64,000 nt of DNA from Pseudomonas graminis (lineage in GTDB: Bacteria; Pseudomonadota; Gammaproteobacteria; Pseudomonadales; Pseudomonadaceae). The stretch is from positions 18,365-82,364 of the forward strand of contig NZ_SOCR01000019.1 of assembly GCF_004364335.1 (NCBI RefSeq), written 5' to 3'. The position numbers and the translations under genes were made by a program. Every line of letters begins with the position of its first letter. Position 1 is the stretch's first letter. Below are positions 27,515 to 36,470 of this stretch, in pieces. The notes under the pieces are model-generated. The model was not told the DNA's origin. It saw only the letters and a program-made list of their open reading frames with translations, and searched no databases.

Positions 27515-28795
27515 ATGCTCGACTCCAAACTGCTGCGTACTCAACTTCAGGACGTAGCGGATCGCCTGGCTTCCCGTGGCTTCACTCTGGACGTGGCCCG
27601 CATCGAAGCGCTGGAAGCCCAGCGCAAGACGGTGCAGACCCGCACCGAACAGCTTCAGGCCGAGCGTAACGCCCGTTCCAAATCCATCGGCCAGGCCAAG
27701 CAACGCGGGGAAGACATCGCGCCGTTGATGGCGGACATCGATCGCATGGCCGAAGAGCTGAGCACCGGCAAGAAAGAGCTGGACGCCATTCAGTCCGAAC
27801 TCGATGCCATGGCCCTGAGCATGCCGAACCTGCCCCACGAATCGGTCCCGGTGGGTGCTGACGAAGAAGAAAACGTCGAAGTGCGCACATGGGGCACGCC
27901 GGCGTCGTTCGACTTCGCGGTTCAGGACCACGTTGCCCTGGGCGAGAAGTTCGGCTGGCTGGATTTCGAAACCGCCGCCAAACTGTCCGGCGCCCGTTTC
28001 GCCCTGTTGCGTGGCCCGATCGCGCGCCTGCACCGTGCGCTGGCGCAATTCATGATCACGCTGCACATCAACGAGCATGGTTACGAAGAGACTTACACGC
28101 CGTATCTGGTCCAGGCGCCTGCGTTACAGGGCACCGGCCAGTTGCCGAAATTCGAAGAAGACCTGTTCAAGATCTCCCGCGAAGGCGAGGCGGATCTGTA
28201 CCTGATCCCGACCGCCGAAGTGTCGCTGACCAACATCGTCTCCGGCGAAATCATCGACGCCAAACAGCTGCCGTTGAAATTCGTCGCCCACACCCCGTGC
28301 TTCCGCAGCGAAGCCGGCGCGTCGGGGCGAGATACTCGCGGCATGATCCGTCAGCACCAGTTCGACAAGGTCGAGATGGTGCAGATCGTCGAGCCGGAAA
28401 AATCCATGGAAGCGCTGGAGAGTCTGACCGGTCACGCCGAACGCGTTCTGCAACTGCTCGAGTTGCCGTACCGCGTCCTGGCGTTGTGCACCGGCGACAT
28501 GGGTTTCAGCGCAGTGAAAACCTACGACCTGGAAGTGTGGATTCCAAGCCAGGACAAATACCGTGAAATCTCGTCGTGCTCCAACTGCGGCGATTTCCAG
28601 GCGCGTCGCATGCAGGCGCGCTGGCGCAATCCGGAAACCGGCAAGCCGGAACTGGTTCACACGCTGAACGGTTCGGGTCTTGCTGTGGGTCGCACGCTGG
28701 TGGCGGTGCTGGAAAACTACCAGCAGGCCGACGGCTCGATCCGCGTACCGGACGTCCTCAAGCCCTGGATGGGCGGCATCGAGGTGATCGGCTAA
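27515..28795 (+). CDS. serS: Serine-tRNA ligase
   Basis: This 426-residue class II synthetase charges tRNA-Ser. The N-terminal coiled-coil arm (about 30-100) contacts the long variable arm of tRNA-Ser. Motif 2 is seen as CFRSEAGASGRDTRGMIR and motif 3 near GSGLAVGRTLVAVLEN. It starts 16 bases after crcB and abuts cysG directly. A tRNA-Ser gene lies at 34956 in this window. Confidence 0.98.
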   Translation: MLDSKLLRTQLQDVADRLASRGFTLDVARIEALEAQRKTVQTRTEQLQAERNARSKSIGQAKQRGEDIAPLMADIDRMAEELSTGKKELDAIQSELDAMALSMPNLPHESVPVGADEEENVEVRTWGTPASFDFAVQDHVALGEKFGWLDFETAAKLSGARFALLRGPIARLHRALAQFMITLHINEHGYEETYTPYLVQAPALQGTGQLPKFEEDLFKISREGEADLYLIPTAEVSLTNIVSGEIIDAKQLPLKFVAHTPCFRSEAGASGRDTRGMIRQHQFDKVEMVQIVEPEKSMEALESLTGHAERVLQLLELPYRVLALCTGDMGFSAVKTYDLEVWIPSQDKYREISSCSNCGDFQARRMQARWRNPETGKPELVHTLNGSGLAVGRTLVAVLENYQQADGSIRVPDVLKPWMGGIEVIG

Positions 28796-30190
28796 ATGGA
28801 ATTTCTGCCGCTGTTCCATAACCTTCGGGGCGCTCAAGTGCTGGTGGTCGGCGGCGGCGAGATTGCCCTGCGCAAGTCTCGCCTGCTGGCTGAGGCCGGG
28901 GCGGTGCTCCGCGTGGTTGCTCCCGAGATCGGGACGGAAGTGCGCGAGCTGATCGAGCGCAGCGGCGGTGAACAGATTCTGCGCGGCTACACCGAGTCGG
29001 ACCTCAACGGCTGCGTGCTGATCATCGCTGCCACCGACGACGAGCCGCTCAATGCTCAGGTGTCAGCCGATGCACGCCAGCGCGGCGTGCCGGTCAATGT
29101 GGTGGATGCGCCTGCGCTGTGCAGCGTGATCTTCCCGGCGATCGTCGACCGGTCGCCGCTGGTGATCGCGGTGTCCAGCGGTGGTGATGCGCCGGTGCTG
29201 GCACGGCTGATCCGCGCCAAGCTGGAAACCTGGATTCCGCCGACTTACGGGCATCTGGCCGGTCTGGCCGCGCGCTTCCGTCATCAGGTGAAAGGGCTGT
29301 TTCCCAACGTTCAGCAGCGTCGGGCGTTCTGGGAGGATGTATTTCAGGGGCCCATCGCTGACCGGCAACTGGCCGGGCAGGGCGCTGAAGCCGAGCGGTT
29401 GCTGCGAGCGAAGATCGACGGCGATGCGCCGGCCACGACCGGTGAGGTTTACCTCGTGGGCGCGGGGCCGGGCGATCCTGATCTGCTGACCTTTCGCGCA
29501 CTGCGTCTGATGCAGCAGGCGGACGTCGTGCTGTACGACCGCTTGGTTGCGCCGGCGATTCTGGATTTGTGCCGCCGCGACGCCGACCGGGTCTACGTGG
29601 GCAAGCAGCGCGCCGATCACGCTTTGCCCCAGGATCAGATCAACCAGCAACTGGTGGACCTGGCCAAGCAGGGCAAACGCGTGGTGCGGCTCAAGGGGGG
29701 CGATCCGTTCATCTTCGGCCGTGGCGGCGAGGAAATCGAGGAGCTGGCAGCCCACGGTATTCCTTTTCAGGTCGTGCCTGGCATCACCGCGGCCAGTGGT
29801 TGTGCGGCGTATGCGGGGATTCCGCTGACCCATCGCGATCACGCGCAGTCCGTGCGTTTCGTGACGGGCCACCTCAAGAACGGCTCTACCGACCTGCCTT
29901 GGAAGGATCTGGTGTCGCCGTCGCAGACATTGGTGCTCTACATGGGCCTGATCGGGCTACCGGTCATTTGCGAGCAGTTGATCAAACACGGTCGCTCTGC
30001 CGATACCCCGGCTGCGCTGATTCAGCAGGGCACCACCGTCAACCAGCGCGTCTTCACCGGCACACTGGCCAACCTGCCGCAATTGGTCGCGGAGCATGAG
30101 GTTCATGCACCGACGCTGGTTATTGTGGGGGAAGTGGTGAAACTGCGGGAGAAACTGGCATGGTTCGAAGGGGCGCAGGCAAGCGTTTGA
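28796..30190 (+). CDS. cysG: Siroheme synthase CysG
   Basis: This 464-residue trifunctional enzyme makes siroheme for sulfite and nitrite reductases. Residues 1 to about 200 are the precorrin-2 dehydrogenase/ferrochelatase (VLVVGGGEIALRKSRLL). Residues about 215-460 are the uroporphyrinogen III methyltransferase (VYLVGAGPGDPDLLT and VPGITAASGCAAYAGIPLTH). It begins immediately after the serS stop. Confidence 0.97.
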   Translation: MEFLPLFHNLRGAQVLVVGGGEIALRKSRLLAEAGAVLRVVAPEIGTEVRELIERSGGEQILRGYTESDLNGCVLIIAATDDEPLNAQVSADARQRGVPVNVVDAPALCSVIFPAIVDRSPLVIAVSSGGDAPVLARLIRAKLETWIPPTYGHLAGLAARFRHQVKGLFPNVQQRRAFWEDVFQGPIADRQLAGQGAEAERLLRAKIDGDAPATTGEVYLVGAGPGDPDLLTFRALRLMQQADVVLYDRLVAPAILDLCRRDADRVYVGKQRADHALPQDQINQQLVDLAKQGKRVVRLKGGDPFIFGRGGEEIEELAAHGIPFQVVPGITAASGCAAYAGIPLTHRDHAQSVRFVTGHLKNGSTDLPWKDLVSPSQTLVLYMGLIGLPVICEQLIKHGRSADTPAALIQQGTTVNQRVFTGTLANLPQLVAEHEVHAPTLVIVGEVVKLREKLAWFEGAQASV

Positions 30191-30280
30191 TTCCGGCCCC
30201 AGTCCGATTGGGTTGGTAATCGATCGGGGTCGGACGCAAACCTTTGGGCCCGCACAGGACGCACGTCGGACGCAAAACCC

Positions 30281-30367
30281 GTAGGAGCCGGCTTGCTGGC
30301 GAACGCGGTGGATCAGGCGCCTCATCTGTAGCTGATCCTCCGCCATCGCGGGCAAGCGCGCTCCTAC
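30281..30367. repeat. Hybrid REP element
   Basis: The left arm GTAGGAGCCGGCTTGCTGG is of the common family, while the right arm (GGGCAAGCGCGCTCCTAC) matches a different REP type. The two arms therefore pair only partly. Confidence 0.75.
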
Positions 30368-30411
30368 ACGTGATCGTGACCCGTCGAAGATGCACGTCGG
30401 ACGCAAAACCC

Positions 30412-30498
30412 GTAGGAGCCGGCTTGCTGGCGAACGCAACTGATCATCGACGAATGTATCGACTGACACGCCGCGTTCGCCAGCAAGCCGGCTCCTAC
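30412..30498. repeat. REPIN (GTAGGAGCCGGCTTGCTGG family)
   Basis: Complete inverted arms. The 46 bases beginning GCACGTCGGACGCAAAACC and running into the left arm (30392-30437) repeat 30261-30306 exactly, at a period of 131 bases. Confidence 0.88.
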
Positions 30499-30514
30499 AA
30501 TTGCATCGTTCAGG

Positions 30515-31516
30515 TCAGCCGTTCTGCAAAATCCCTTTCCCGCTCAAACGCCCGCGATCATGCTCGCCGCTGAAATCCTGCTGCGGCCCTTTCGGCACGA
30601 CGCCAGTCGGGTTGATGGTGGCGTGGCTTCCGTAATAGTGATGCTTGATGTGCACGAAATCCACTGTCTCGGCCACGCCCGGCAGCTGGTACATCTCGCG
30701 CACCCAGTTGCTCAGGTTCGGGTAGTCGGCAATGCGCCGCAGGTTGCACTTGAAGTGTCCGTGGTACACCGCGTCAAACCGGATCAACGTGGTGAACAGG
30801 CGTACATCCGCTTCGGTCAGGTACTCGCCCGCCAGGTAGCGTTTATCGCTCAGCAGGTTTTCCAGCGCATCCAGCTCGGCAAACACTTCATCGAACGCCT
30901 CTTCGTACGCACCTTGTAACGTGGCGAAGCCGGCGCGATACACGCCGTTGTTCACGGCCGGGTATATGCGGTCGTTCAGCCGGTCGATCTCGTTGCGCAG
31001 CGGCTCCGGGTACAGATCCAGGCGATTGCCGGTAAGGTCATCAAATGCCGAATTGAACATCCGGATGATTTCCGACGATTCATTGCTGACGATGCGATTC
31101 AGCCGCTTGTCCCACAGCACCGGTACCGTGACCCGGCCGGTGTAATCGGCGGTGTCGGCGAGGTAGCGCTGGTACATGAAGGTGTGGCCATCCAGCGCAT
31201 CGCCGGTGGAGCCGGTCTGCTTGTCGAACGTCCAGCCGTTTTCTCGCATCAGCCAACTGACCACGGAGACGTCGATCAGGCTTTCCAGACCCTTGAGCTT
31301 GCGCACGATCAACGTGCGGTGGGCCCACGGGCAGGCAAGGGAAACGTACAGATGGTAGCGACCGGCTTCTGCCTTGAAGCCGCCTTCACCGGACGGACCG
31401 GGGCGCCCATCGCTGGTGACCCAGTTCCGACGCTTGGCTTGCTCGCGCTGAAAAGCGCCGTCTTTGCTGCTTTCGTACCACTGGTCTTGCCAGCGTCCTT
31501 CAACGAGAAGGCCCAT
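30515..31516 (-). CDS. Glutathionyl-hydroquinone reductase (GST, YqjG/Xi class)
   Basis: This 333-residue protein contains YVSLACPWAHRTLIVRKLKGL, with the catalytic cysteine of Xi-class glutathione S-transferases. The helical C-terminal domain holds YLTEADVRLFTTLIRFD and VYHGHFKCNLR. Family members reduce glutathionyl-hydroquinones. The start at 31516 (MGLLVEGRWQDQWY) is typical. Confidence 0.92.
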   Translation of the reverse strand: MGLLVEGRWQDQWYESSKDGAFQREQAKRRNWVTSDGRPGPSGEGGFKAEAGRYHLYVSLACPWAHRTLIVRKLKGLESLIDVSVVSWLMRENGWTFDKQTGSTGDALDGHTFMYQRYLADTADYTGRVTVPVLWDKRLNRIVSNESSEIIRMFNSAFDDLTGNRLDLYPEPLRNEIDRLNDRIYPAVNNGVYRAGFATLQGAYEEAFDEVFAELDALENLLSDKRYLAGEYLTEADVRLFTTLIRFDAVYHGHFKCNLRRIADYPNLSNWVREMYQLPGVAETVDFVHIKHHYYGSHATINPTGVVPKGPQQDFSGEHDRGRLSGKGILQNG

Positions 31517-31613
31517 GTCTGACTCCAAATTGAGCTGTACCGAAGTACGTTGGAGATCAGTCTAAAGGCAATCGTTCGAACGAATAACGCAAAGACTGGG
31601 GGGTAGCTATCGG

Positions 31614-32615
31614 CTAAATCGATCTGTTCCGGTTCGCCCAATACTGCTCGGCTTGCGCGAAGGCTTCAGCCCGCGGCATCCCGAGGCCTCGCAGTGCAAG
31701 CGCGATGGTTGCGATCAGCGCCAGTTGCGGGTAGCTGTCCTCGATATCGCCATTCCAGATCGCGACCAGATGCTGCGGGTCGAGGGTGGCCGGCTTTACG
31801 TGGCGACGGTCCGACAGTGCCGGCCATTCCTCATCCCACGGCTGGCCATCGGTGGTGCCGTACAAATGGCTGATGGTGTCGGGATTGATCTCGACCTCAC
31901 CACCGTCGCCCTTGATCACGATGGCGTGGTCACCGAGCAGGCTGCTGGCGTCGCGATGCACGCCCTGATAGCCCGGATGGAAAATACTCTGCAGCCCACA
32001 GCGCGCGCCCAGGGGATTGAGGATGCGCGTCAGCGAGTGGATCGGCGAGCGCAGTCCCAGCGTGTTGCGCAGATCGATCATGCGCTGCAGCTGCGGCGCC
32101 CAATCGCCGAGGGGGAAGAACGCAATGTTCTGCTGCTCCAGCGCCTCACCCACCGCCTGCCAGTTGCGGCACAGCGGAATGCCCAACAGGTCCAGCAGCT
32201 GCTCGCTGTACAGGCGGCCGGCGGTATGGGCGCCGCCGCCGTGCATCAATACGCGCACGCCATTCTGCGCCAGGCACTTCGCCGCCAGCAGGTACCACGG
32301 CAGATGACGCTTTTTGCCAGCGTACGTCGGCCAGTCGATATCGACGTTAAGCTGCGGCGCATGCAGACGCTCGCGCACGGCTTCGGTGAAGCCTGCGAGC
32401 TCATCCGGGCTCTCTTCCTTGTGCCGAAGCAACATCAGAAAAGCGCCGAGCTGGGTGTCTTCGACTTTTTCATCGAGCACCATGCCCATGGCTTCCCGGG
32501 CTTCAGCGCGGGTCATGTTGCGCGCACCACGCTTGCCCTTGCCGAGAATACGAACGAAGGGCGCGAACGGATGCTCGGCAGGGGTTTCGATGAGAAGGGG
32601 GGCGAAGTCGGTCAT
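31614..32615 (-). CDS. ybiB: TrpD2-like protein YbiB
   Basis: This 333-residue protein resembles anthranilate phosphoribosyltransferase in fold but lacks a clear PRPP loop. It has NMTRAEAREAMGMVLDE at the N-terminus and VLMHGGGAHTAGRLYSEQ centrally. YbiB of E. coli binds nucleic acid non-specifically. The start at 32615 (MTDFAPLLIETP) overlaps the tusE stop by four bases, so it appears to be the last gene of the tus operon. A metabolic role is not established. Confidence 0.85.
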   Translation of the reverse strand: MTDFAPLLIETPAEHPFAPFVRILGKGKRGARNMTRAEAREAMGMVLDEKVEDTQLGAFLMLLRHKEESPDELAGFTEAVRERLHAPQLNVDIDWPTYAGKKRHLPWYLLAAKCLAQNGVRVLMHGGGAHTAGRLYSEQLLDLLGIPLCRNWQAVGEALEQQNIAFFPLGDWAPQLQRMIDLRNTLGLRSPIHSLTRILNPLGARCGLQSIFHPGYQGVHRDASSLLGDHAIVIKGDGGEVEINPDTISHLYGTTDGQPWDEEWPALSDRRHVKPATLDPQHLVAIWNGDIEDSYPQLALIATIALALRGLGMPRAEAFAQAEQYWANRNRSI

Positions 32616-32947
32616 AGGCAATTGGTCGGCTTGGGCAGGCCCGCCAGCTTGGCGGCAAGTTTGGCGGGAGTGCCGTTGAACAGACGATTCAGGTGCAAGC
32701 TGTTGCCTTTGCCGGCGCCCAGCTTCAGCGCGGTGTACTTGACCAGCGGCCGCGTGGCCGGGGACAGCTGAAACTCTGCATAGAACGCGCGCAGCAGTTC
32801 GAGAATCTCCCAATGCTCCGGCGTGAGGGGGATGTCCTCCTCAAGGGCCAGGGCTTCGGCGACTTCATCGGACCAGTCGTGCAGGTCTTCGAGATAGCCG
32901 TCTTTGTCCAGCGCGATGCTGCGTCCGTCGACGAGAAGCTGTTTCAT
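32612..32947 (-). CDS. tusE: Sulfurtransferase TusE (DsrC-like)
   Basis: TusE accepts sulfur from TusD and passes it to MnmA for tRNA U34 thiolation. The 111 residues end in PKPTNCL, which carries the conserved penultimate-region cysteine. HDWSDEVAEALALEEDI and PLTPEHWEILELLR are family motifs. I use the ATG at 32947 rather than a GTG two codons upstream. It overlaps tusB and ybiB. Confidence 0.95.
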   Translation of the reverse strand: MKQLLVDGRSIALDKDGYLEDLHDWSDEVAEALALEEDIPLTPEHWEILELLRAFYAEFQLSPATRPLVKYTALKLGAGKGNSLHLNRLFNGTPAKLAAKLAGLPKPTNCL

Positions 32948-33243
32948 AGCCACGTGTTGACCTTGTCGTATTGCACCGAGAGCGCGACAAATCCGGCGTA
33001 GTCGACGCCTTGGGCCCAGTCAGGCAGCGCGATGTTTCGAGCGGTGGCGTCTTCATCGAGCACGAATAGCTTCAGGGTGCCGGTTTTCGCGCTCAGTGTC
33101 CGCGCGGTGGCGGTATCGGCGCGCAACGCATAGGTCGCGTCGCCGCACAAAAGGATTGCGTCTTCGCTGCCGAGCACGCGCAGGCAACTGCTCAGGCGCG
33201 AGTCGGTGAACGGGGAGTGAGAGAGTACGTGCAGGGTAGCCAT
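32944..33243 (-). CDS. tusB: Sulfurtransferase complex subunit TusB
   Basis: This 99-residue DsrH-family subunit of the TusBCD sulfur relay starts MATLHVLSHSPF and contains ILLCGDATYAL. Its stop overlaps the tusE start and its start overlaps the tusC stop. Confidence 0.92.
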   Translation of the reverse strand: MATLHVLSHSPFTDSRLSSCLRVLGSEDAILLCGDATYALRADTATARTLSAKTGTLKLFVLDEDATARNIALPDWAQGVDYAGFVALSVQYDKVNTWL

Positions 33244-33605
33244 CAGATCGTTATCACCTGGTCGTAACGGTCAATGAGCGCGGCGATCTGCGGGTCATCC
33301 AGCACCTGAAGCGGTGCGACGCTCAACCCGGCCGGCTGCATCCCTCGCTCACTCAGGCTGGTGCTGCAGGCGAACAGGTCTTCCACGCCGAACATCGACA
33401 ACGCCTGAAGGTTGGCGGTCAGGTCTTTCTGCTGCACCTGGCTGGCGTTCTGCGCCGTCGCCAACTGAAGCACGCCGTCGTCCATGAACAGCATGGCCAC
33501 CGGTAGATCGAACGCGCCGCCGGCCAAAGCAATGTCCAGCGCCTCCCGGGCGTCGGGGCCGGACCAGGGTGCCTGACGGCTGATGATCAATAATGACTTC
33601 GCCAC
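33243..33605 (-). CDS. tusC: Sulfurtransferase complex subunit TusC
   Basis: This 120-residue DsrF-family subunit begins at GTG 33605 (MAKSLLIISRQAPW), the position that gives family length. An ATG five codons upstream would overlap tusD. VAMLFMDDGVLQL is the conserved core. Confidence 0.9.
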   Translation of the reverse strand: MAKSLLIISRQAPWSGPDAREALDIALAGGAFDLPVAMLFMDDGVLQLATAQNASQVQQKDLTANLQALSMFGVEDLFACSTSLSERGMQPAGLSVAPLQVLDDPQIAALIDRYDQVITI

Positions 33606-33606
33606 G

Positions 33607-33999
33607 TTACGGCCCTCCAAAACAGATCAAGCGATCGGCCGTCTGCACTGCATCATGTAGCTGACCCAGCCCCGACAGTTCCCAGGGTGCCGGCAGGTTC
33701 GCCGCAGATCGCGAATAACGCTCCGCCTCTTCGGCATTCAACACGCCCCGGCGAAGGGCCGCTGCGATGCAGACCACGCCGTCCAGCTGGTGGGTGGTGA
33801 CGAAATCACGCCATTGCGCGGCGGTGTCCGACTCGTCCTGAGGTGACACGACATTGCCGGACGCGCTGTGCACGCCGTCCTGATAGAAGAACAGACGGAC
33901 GATGTCATGGCCCTGCGCCAACGCGGCTTTGGCGAACAGCAATGCGCGCCGGGAGGAGGGCGCGTGGGCGGGCGAATGCAGGGCAATGGCGAACTTCAT
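33607..33999 (-). CDS. tusD: Sulfurtransferase TusD
   Basis: This 130-residue DsrE-family subunit carries the catalytic cysteine in DGVVCIAAALRRGV and starts MKFAIALHSPAHAPSS. It is the first gene of tusD-C-B-E-ybiB. It takes persulfide from TusA and hands it to TusE. Confidence 0.94.
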   Translation of the reverse strand: MKFAIALHSPAHAPSSRRALLFAKAALAQGHDIVRLFFYQDGVHSASGNVVSPQDESDTAAQWRDFVTTHQLDGVVCIAAALRRGVLNAEEAERYSRSAANLPAPWELSGLGQLHDAVQTADRLICFGGP

Positions 34000-34068
34000 G
34001 GGCGGCTCGGTGGGGCGCTGACAGGGAACATGGGCGCAATGATAAAGAATTCACGAACGCCAGACAGC

Positions 34069-34094
34069 AAAAAGCCCGCCGAAGCGGGCTTTTT
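34069..34094. terminator. Bidirectional terminator after yccA
   Basis: The AAAAAGCCCGC / GCGGGCTTTTT stem-loop lies 20 bases past the yccA stop and upstream of tusD. Confidence 0.9.
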
Positions 34095-34113
34095 GTTGAA
34101 GCGGGCAAACTGA

Positions 34114-34785
34114 TCAGTCTTTGCTGCCCATGATGCCGAAGATCTGCAACAGGCTGATGAACAGGTTGTAGATCGATACATACAGGCTGATGGTCGCCAT
34201 GATGTAGTTGCGCTCACCGCCGTGAATGATCGCGCTGGTCTGGAACAGAATGCAGACCGAGGAGAACAGCACGAAGCCGGCGCTGATCGCCAGTTGCAGG
34301 CCGCTGATCTGGAAGAACATGCTGGCCACCACGGCCCCGAGCAACACGAAGAAACCTGCGGTGATGAAGCCGCCGAGGAAGCTCATGTCCTTGCGCGTGA
34401 TCAGCACGTAAGCCGACAGACCGCCGAAGACCAGGGCCGTCATCGCGAACGCGGAAGCGACGACTTCGGCGCCGCCCTGCATGCCGATGTAACGGTTGAG
34501 GATCGGGCCGAGGATGAACCCCATGAAGCCCGTCAGCGCGAACGCCGAAACCAGACCCCACGCCGAATCGCGCAATTTGTTGGTGAGGAAGAACAGACCG
34601 TAGAAGCCGATCAGCACGACGAAGACGTTCGGGTAACGCACGTTCATCTGTTGGGCAACGAACGCCATGACGCCGCTGAAGGCGAGGGTGAGGGCCAGAA
34701 GGCCGTAAGTGTTGCGCAGGACGCGGCTAACCTCTAGCTGCTCGACCTGCACGCGGTTGTTGACTGCGTAATCCTGTTCGCGCAT
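34114..34785 (-). CDS. yccA: Bax inhibitor-1/YccA family membrane protein
   Basis: This 223-residue protein has seven hydrophobic helices between residues 25 and 220, typical of the BI-1 family. In E. coli YccA is a substrate and inhibitor of the FtsH protease. ISLYVSIYNLFISLLQIFGI near the C-terminus is a family hallmark. It starts MREQDYAVNNRVQVEQLEVS. The upstream gap leads to the tRNA-Ser gene. Confidence 0.93.
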   Translation of the reverse strand: MREQDYAVNNRVQVEQLEVSRVLRNTYGLLALTLAFSGVMAFVAQQMNVRYPNVFVVLIGFYGLFFLTNKLRDSAWGLVSAFALTGFMGFILGPILNRYIGMQGGAEVVASAFAMTALVFGGLSAYVLITRKDMSFLGGFITAGFFVLLGAVVASMFFQISGLQLAISAGFVLFSSVCILFQTSAIIHGGERNYIMATISLYVSIYNLFISLLQIFGIMGSKD

Positions 34786-34955
34786 GGCGCTACTCCTGAT
34801 GGTGAAATTGAAGGGTTTGAAACCTCAAGTTGCAAAGATCATAACAGAGGCGAGGCAAGGCGCTAGCCGGAGAGTTTGACAGCTTGTTTCATTACGGTAT
34901 TATGGCGCCCGCAAAGCGAGGGAGGGTTCACAAAACCTTCCGACGCAGATGCTTC

Positions 34956-35046
34956 GGGGAATTGGCAGAGTGGTTGAATGCACCGGTCTTGAAAACCGGC
35001 GAACGTTAATAGCGTTTCTAGGGTTCGAATCCCTAGTTCCCCGCCA
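34956..35046 (+). tRNA. tRNA-Ser (UGA)
   Basis: A 91-base gene including encoded CCA. The acceptor stem GGGGAA pairs with TTCCCC, the anticodon stem CCGGT/ACCGG holds loop CTTGAAA with anticodon TGA, a long variable arm typical of serine tRNAs follows, and the T arm contains GGTTCGAATCC. It marks the left edge of the phage-derived cassette. Confidence 0.97.
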
Positions 35047-35093
35047 AACACAGTAAAAAGCCCTGCTAATGCAGGGCTTTTTCGTTTCCGGGG
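35041..35093. repeat. Left direct repeat / terminator at the tRNA-Ser end
   Basis: From CCGCCAAACAC to CGTTTCCGGGG, this 53-base segment resembles 39669-39722. It contains a Rho-independent hairpin (AGCCCTGC/GCAGGGCT) with a T run that terminates the tRNA transcript. It may represent an attachment-site relic. Confidence 0.7.
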
Positions 35094-35158
35094 TTTGGTG
35101 CTCGACGGGCTGCTTTTGATCGTATTCTCGCGAATCATGCTGCCCAGGCCGCTAGCAT

Positions 35159-35174
35159 ATTAGCAAGCGCTAAT
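35159..35174. promoter_or_regulatory. Operator palindrome upstream of the repressor gene
   Basis: ATTAGC-AAGC-GCTAAT is a perfect 6-bp dyad 59 bases before the repressor ATG. The same arms occur at 36610-36625. A further half-site (GCTAAC) lies just before the repressor gene, near 35208. The match between sites makes autoregulation by the adjacent repressor likely. Confidence 0.75.
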
Positions 35175-35232
35175 CGTCTGTGTGATAGCAGATCGTAATT
35201 TACTGTATGCTAACCGGAAGCGATTATTGGGC

Positions 35233-36042
35233 ATGGACATCAACAAACTGAGAGCAGACGCCCTGAAAGCCGTAATGGCCGGGGCTTCGCAGAAAGATTT
35301 CGCGAATCAGCACGGCCTTGATGCGTCGTATCTGTCCCAGATTCTTAACGGGCACAGGAACCTCGGCGAGAAAGCCGCTGCGAATTTGGAAGAGAAGATC
35401 GGCCTCCCTTCGGGAAGCCTGGTCAGCCCTGCTACGTCCGAAGCTTCTGCGCCAGTGAAAGCCGGGCTTTCGGCGCTGGAACAGCTCAAACAGTCACTCG
35501 CCAAGGTGAAAGGCTTTTCAAATGAGGCGCGGGAACGGATTGTGGCGGCGGCCGCCGACCCGGATGGCCAGAGCACAGATGTGCTTCCGGCCAATTTCGC
35601 CGCTCTTCGCCCTACCAATGAAGAGATTGTCATTCGTCAGTACGACATCCGCGCAGCGATGGGTCACGGACAGGTGCCGCCGGACTACACTGAGGTGGTG
35701 CGCAACCTGGTTGTGAGGGAAGAGATTCTTCGCGAGAAAGGTGTGACGTACACCTCGAAGACAGCGCTGGCAATGATCAGTGGCTGGGGTCAGAGCATGG
35801 AAGGAACCATCAACGACAAAGACCTGGTGATCGTCGACAAAGGCGTGCAGGAATTTATCGGCGAGGGGATCTACGTGCTGACCTGGCACCAGGAACTGTA
35901 CATCAAGCGCGTGATGCGGCTGGACGAAGAGAATTACAGGCTTATTTCAGACAATCAGCATTATGAGAACCAGACGGCAAGGATCGACGACGTAACGATC
36001 CATGCGAAGGTTTTATTGATTTGGAACGCAAGGAAGGCCTAG
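35233..36042 (+). CDS. Phage-type repressor, HTH plus S24 peptidase-like domain
   Basis: This 269-residue protein has an N-terminal helix-turn-helix (about residues 8-55, with ASQKDFANQHGLDASYLSQI) and a C-terminal S24/LexA-like domain. ISGWGQSMEGTI holds the presumed catalytic serine and LYIKRVMRL the lysine. The cleavage-site region reads AAMGHGQV, a Met-Gly where LexA-type proteins have Ala-Gly or Cys-Gly, so RecA-stimulated self-cleavage is plausible but unproven. I prefer ATG 35233 to an in-frame GTG at 35182. It probably controls the operators at 35159 and 36610. Confidence 0.9.
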   Translation: MDINKLRADALKAVMAGASQKDFANQHGLDASYLSQILNGHRNLGEKAAANLEEKIGLPSGSLVSPATSEASAPVKAGLSALEQLKQSLAKVKGFSNEARERIVAAAADPDGQSTDVLPANFAALRPTNEEIVIRQYDIRAAMGHGQVPPDYTEVVRNLVVREEILREKGVTYTSKTALAMISGWGQSMEGTINDKDLVIVDKGVQEFIGEGIYVLTWHQELYIKRVMRLDEENYRLISDNQHYENQTARIDDVTIHAKVLLIWNARKA

Positions 36043-36101
36043 TTGCGCTGACGGACGTTGCCAACCGGGATCGGCACAGGCAGTTTGTTGAAGGTACAGA
36101 C

Positions 36102-36126
36102 GCCCGCTTATCAAGCGGGCTTTTTT
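36102..36126. terminator. Terminator after the repressor gene
   Basis: GCCCGCTT-ATC-AAGCGGGC is followed by six T, between the convergent repressor and DUF1654-like genes. Confidence 0.93.
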
Positions 36127-36132
36127 GTGCCC

Positions 36133-36453
36133 TTAGAAAGGCGGGGCTTCTTCCAATACTTCGAATTCGTCCCGCACCTGGACGCGCGGATCGTTATCTG
36201 ACGGCGCCTCCCACTTCAGCGTGACCGAACGGTCTTCATCGTTGAAAACCATCTCTATCCCATCCACCTCTGCGATTGCCCCCATCACGTCGTCCCACTC
36301 CCTGTCGCCGTCAGTCTCCAGCTTATGGATCGTCACCCACATCTGATCCTGAGCGATCGGGTGGTTGATCATGCTTGCAACCCTTAGGTTCAGGCGCTCC
36401 AGGCCGGACATGGGCACGCGCTCTTGAGGCTTTTTCTTCTCTCGCAGGGACAT
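36133..36453 (-). CDS. DUF1654-like phage-associated protein
   Basis: This 106-residue acidic protein contains LERLNLRVASMINHPIAQDQ and VTIHKLETDGDREWDDVM, which resemble the Pseudomonas DUF1654 family. Its biochemical function is unknown. A strong AAGGAG site precedes the ATG at 36453, and a perfect LexA box lies 18 bases further upstream. It is therefore probably SOS-induced. It is convergent with the repressor gene. Confidence 0.8.
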   Translation of the reverse strand: MSLREKKKPQERVPMSGLERLNLRVASMINHPIAQDQMWVTIHKLETDGDREWDDVMGAIAEVDGIEMVFNDEDRSVTLKWEAPSDNDPRVQVRDEFEVLEEAPPF

Positions 36454-36470
36454 CAGTTTCTCCTTGATTA

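Larger units (their letters stand above)
30191..30514. other. Repeat-filled gap between convergent cysG and GST gene
   Basis: No gene is supported here. The gap holds two REP-type elements (30281-30367 and 30412-30498) and a duplicated 46-base segment, described separately. Confidence 0.8.

Noticed and set aside
35182..35232. GTG start for the repressor at 35182
   Set aside because: The extension is not conserved in appearance, and it would place the start close to the operator; ATG 35233 fits better.
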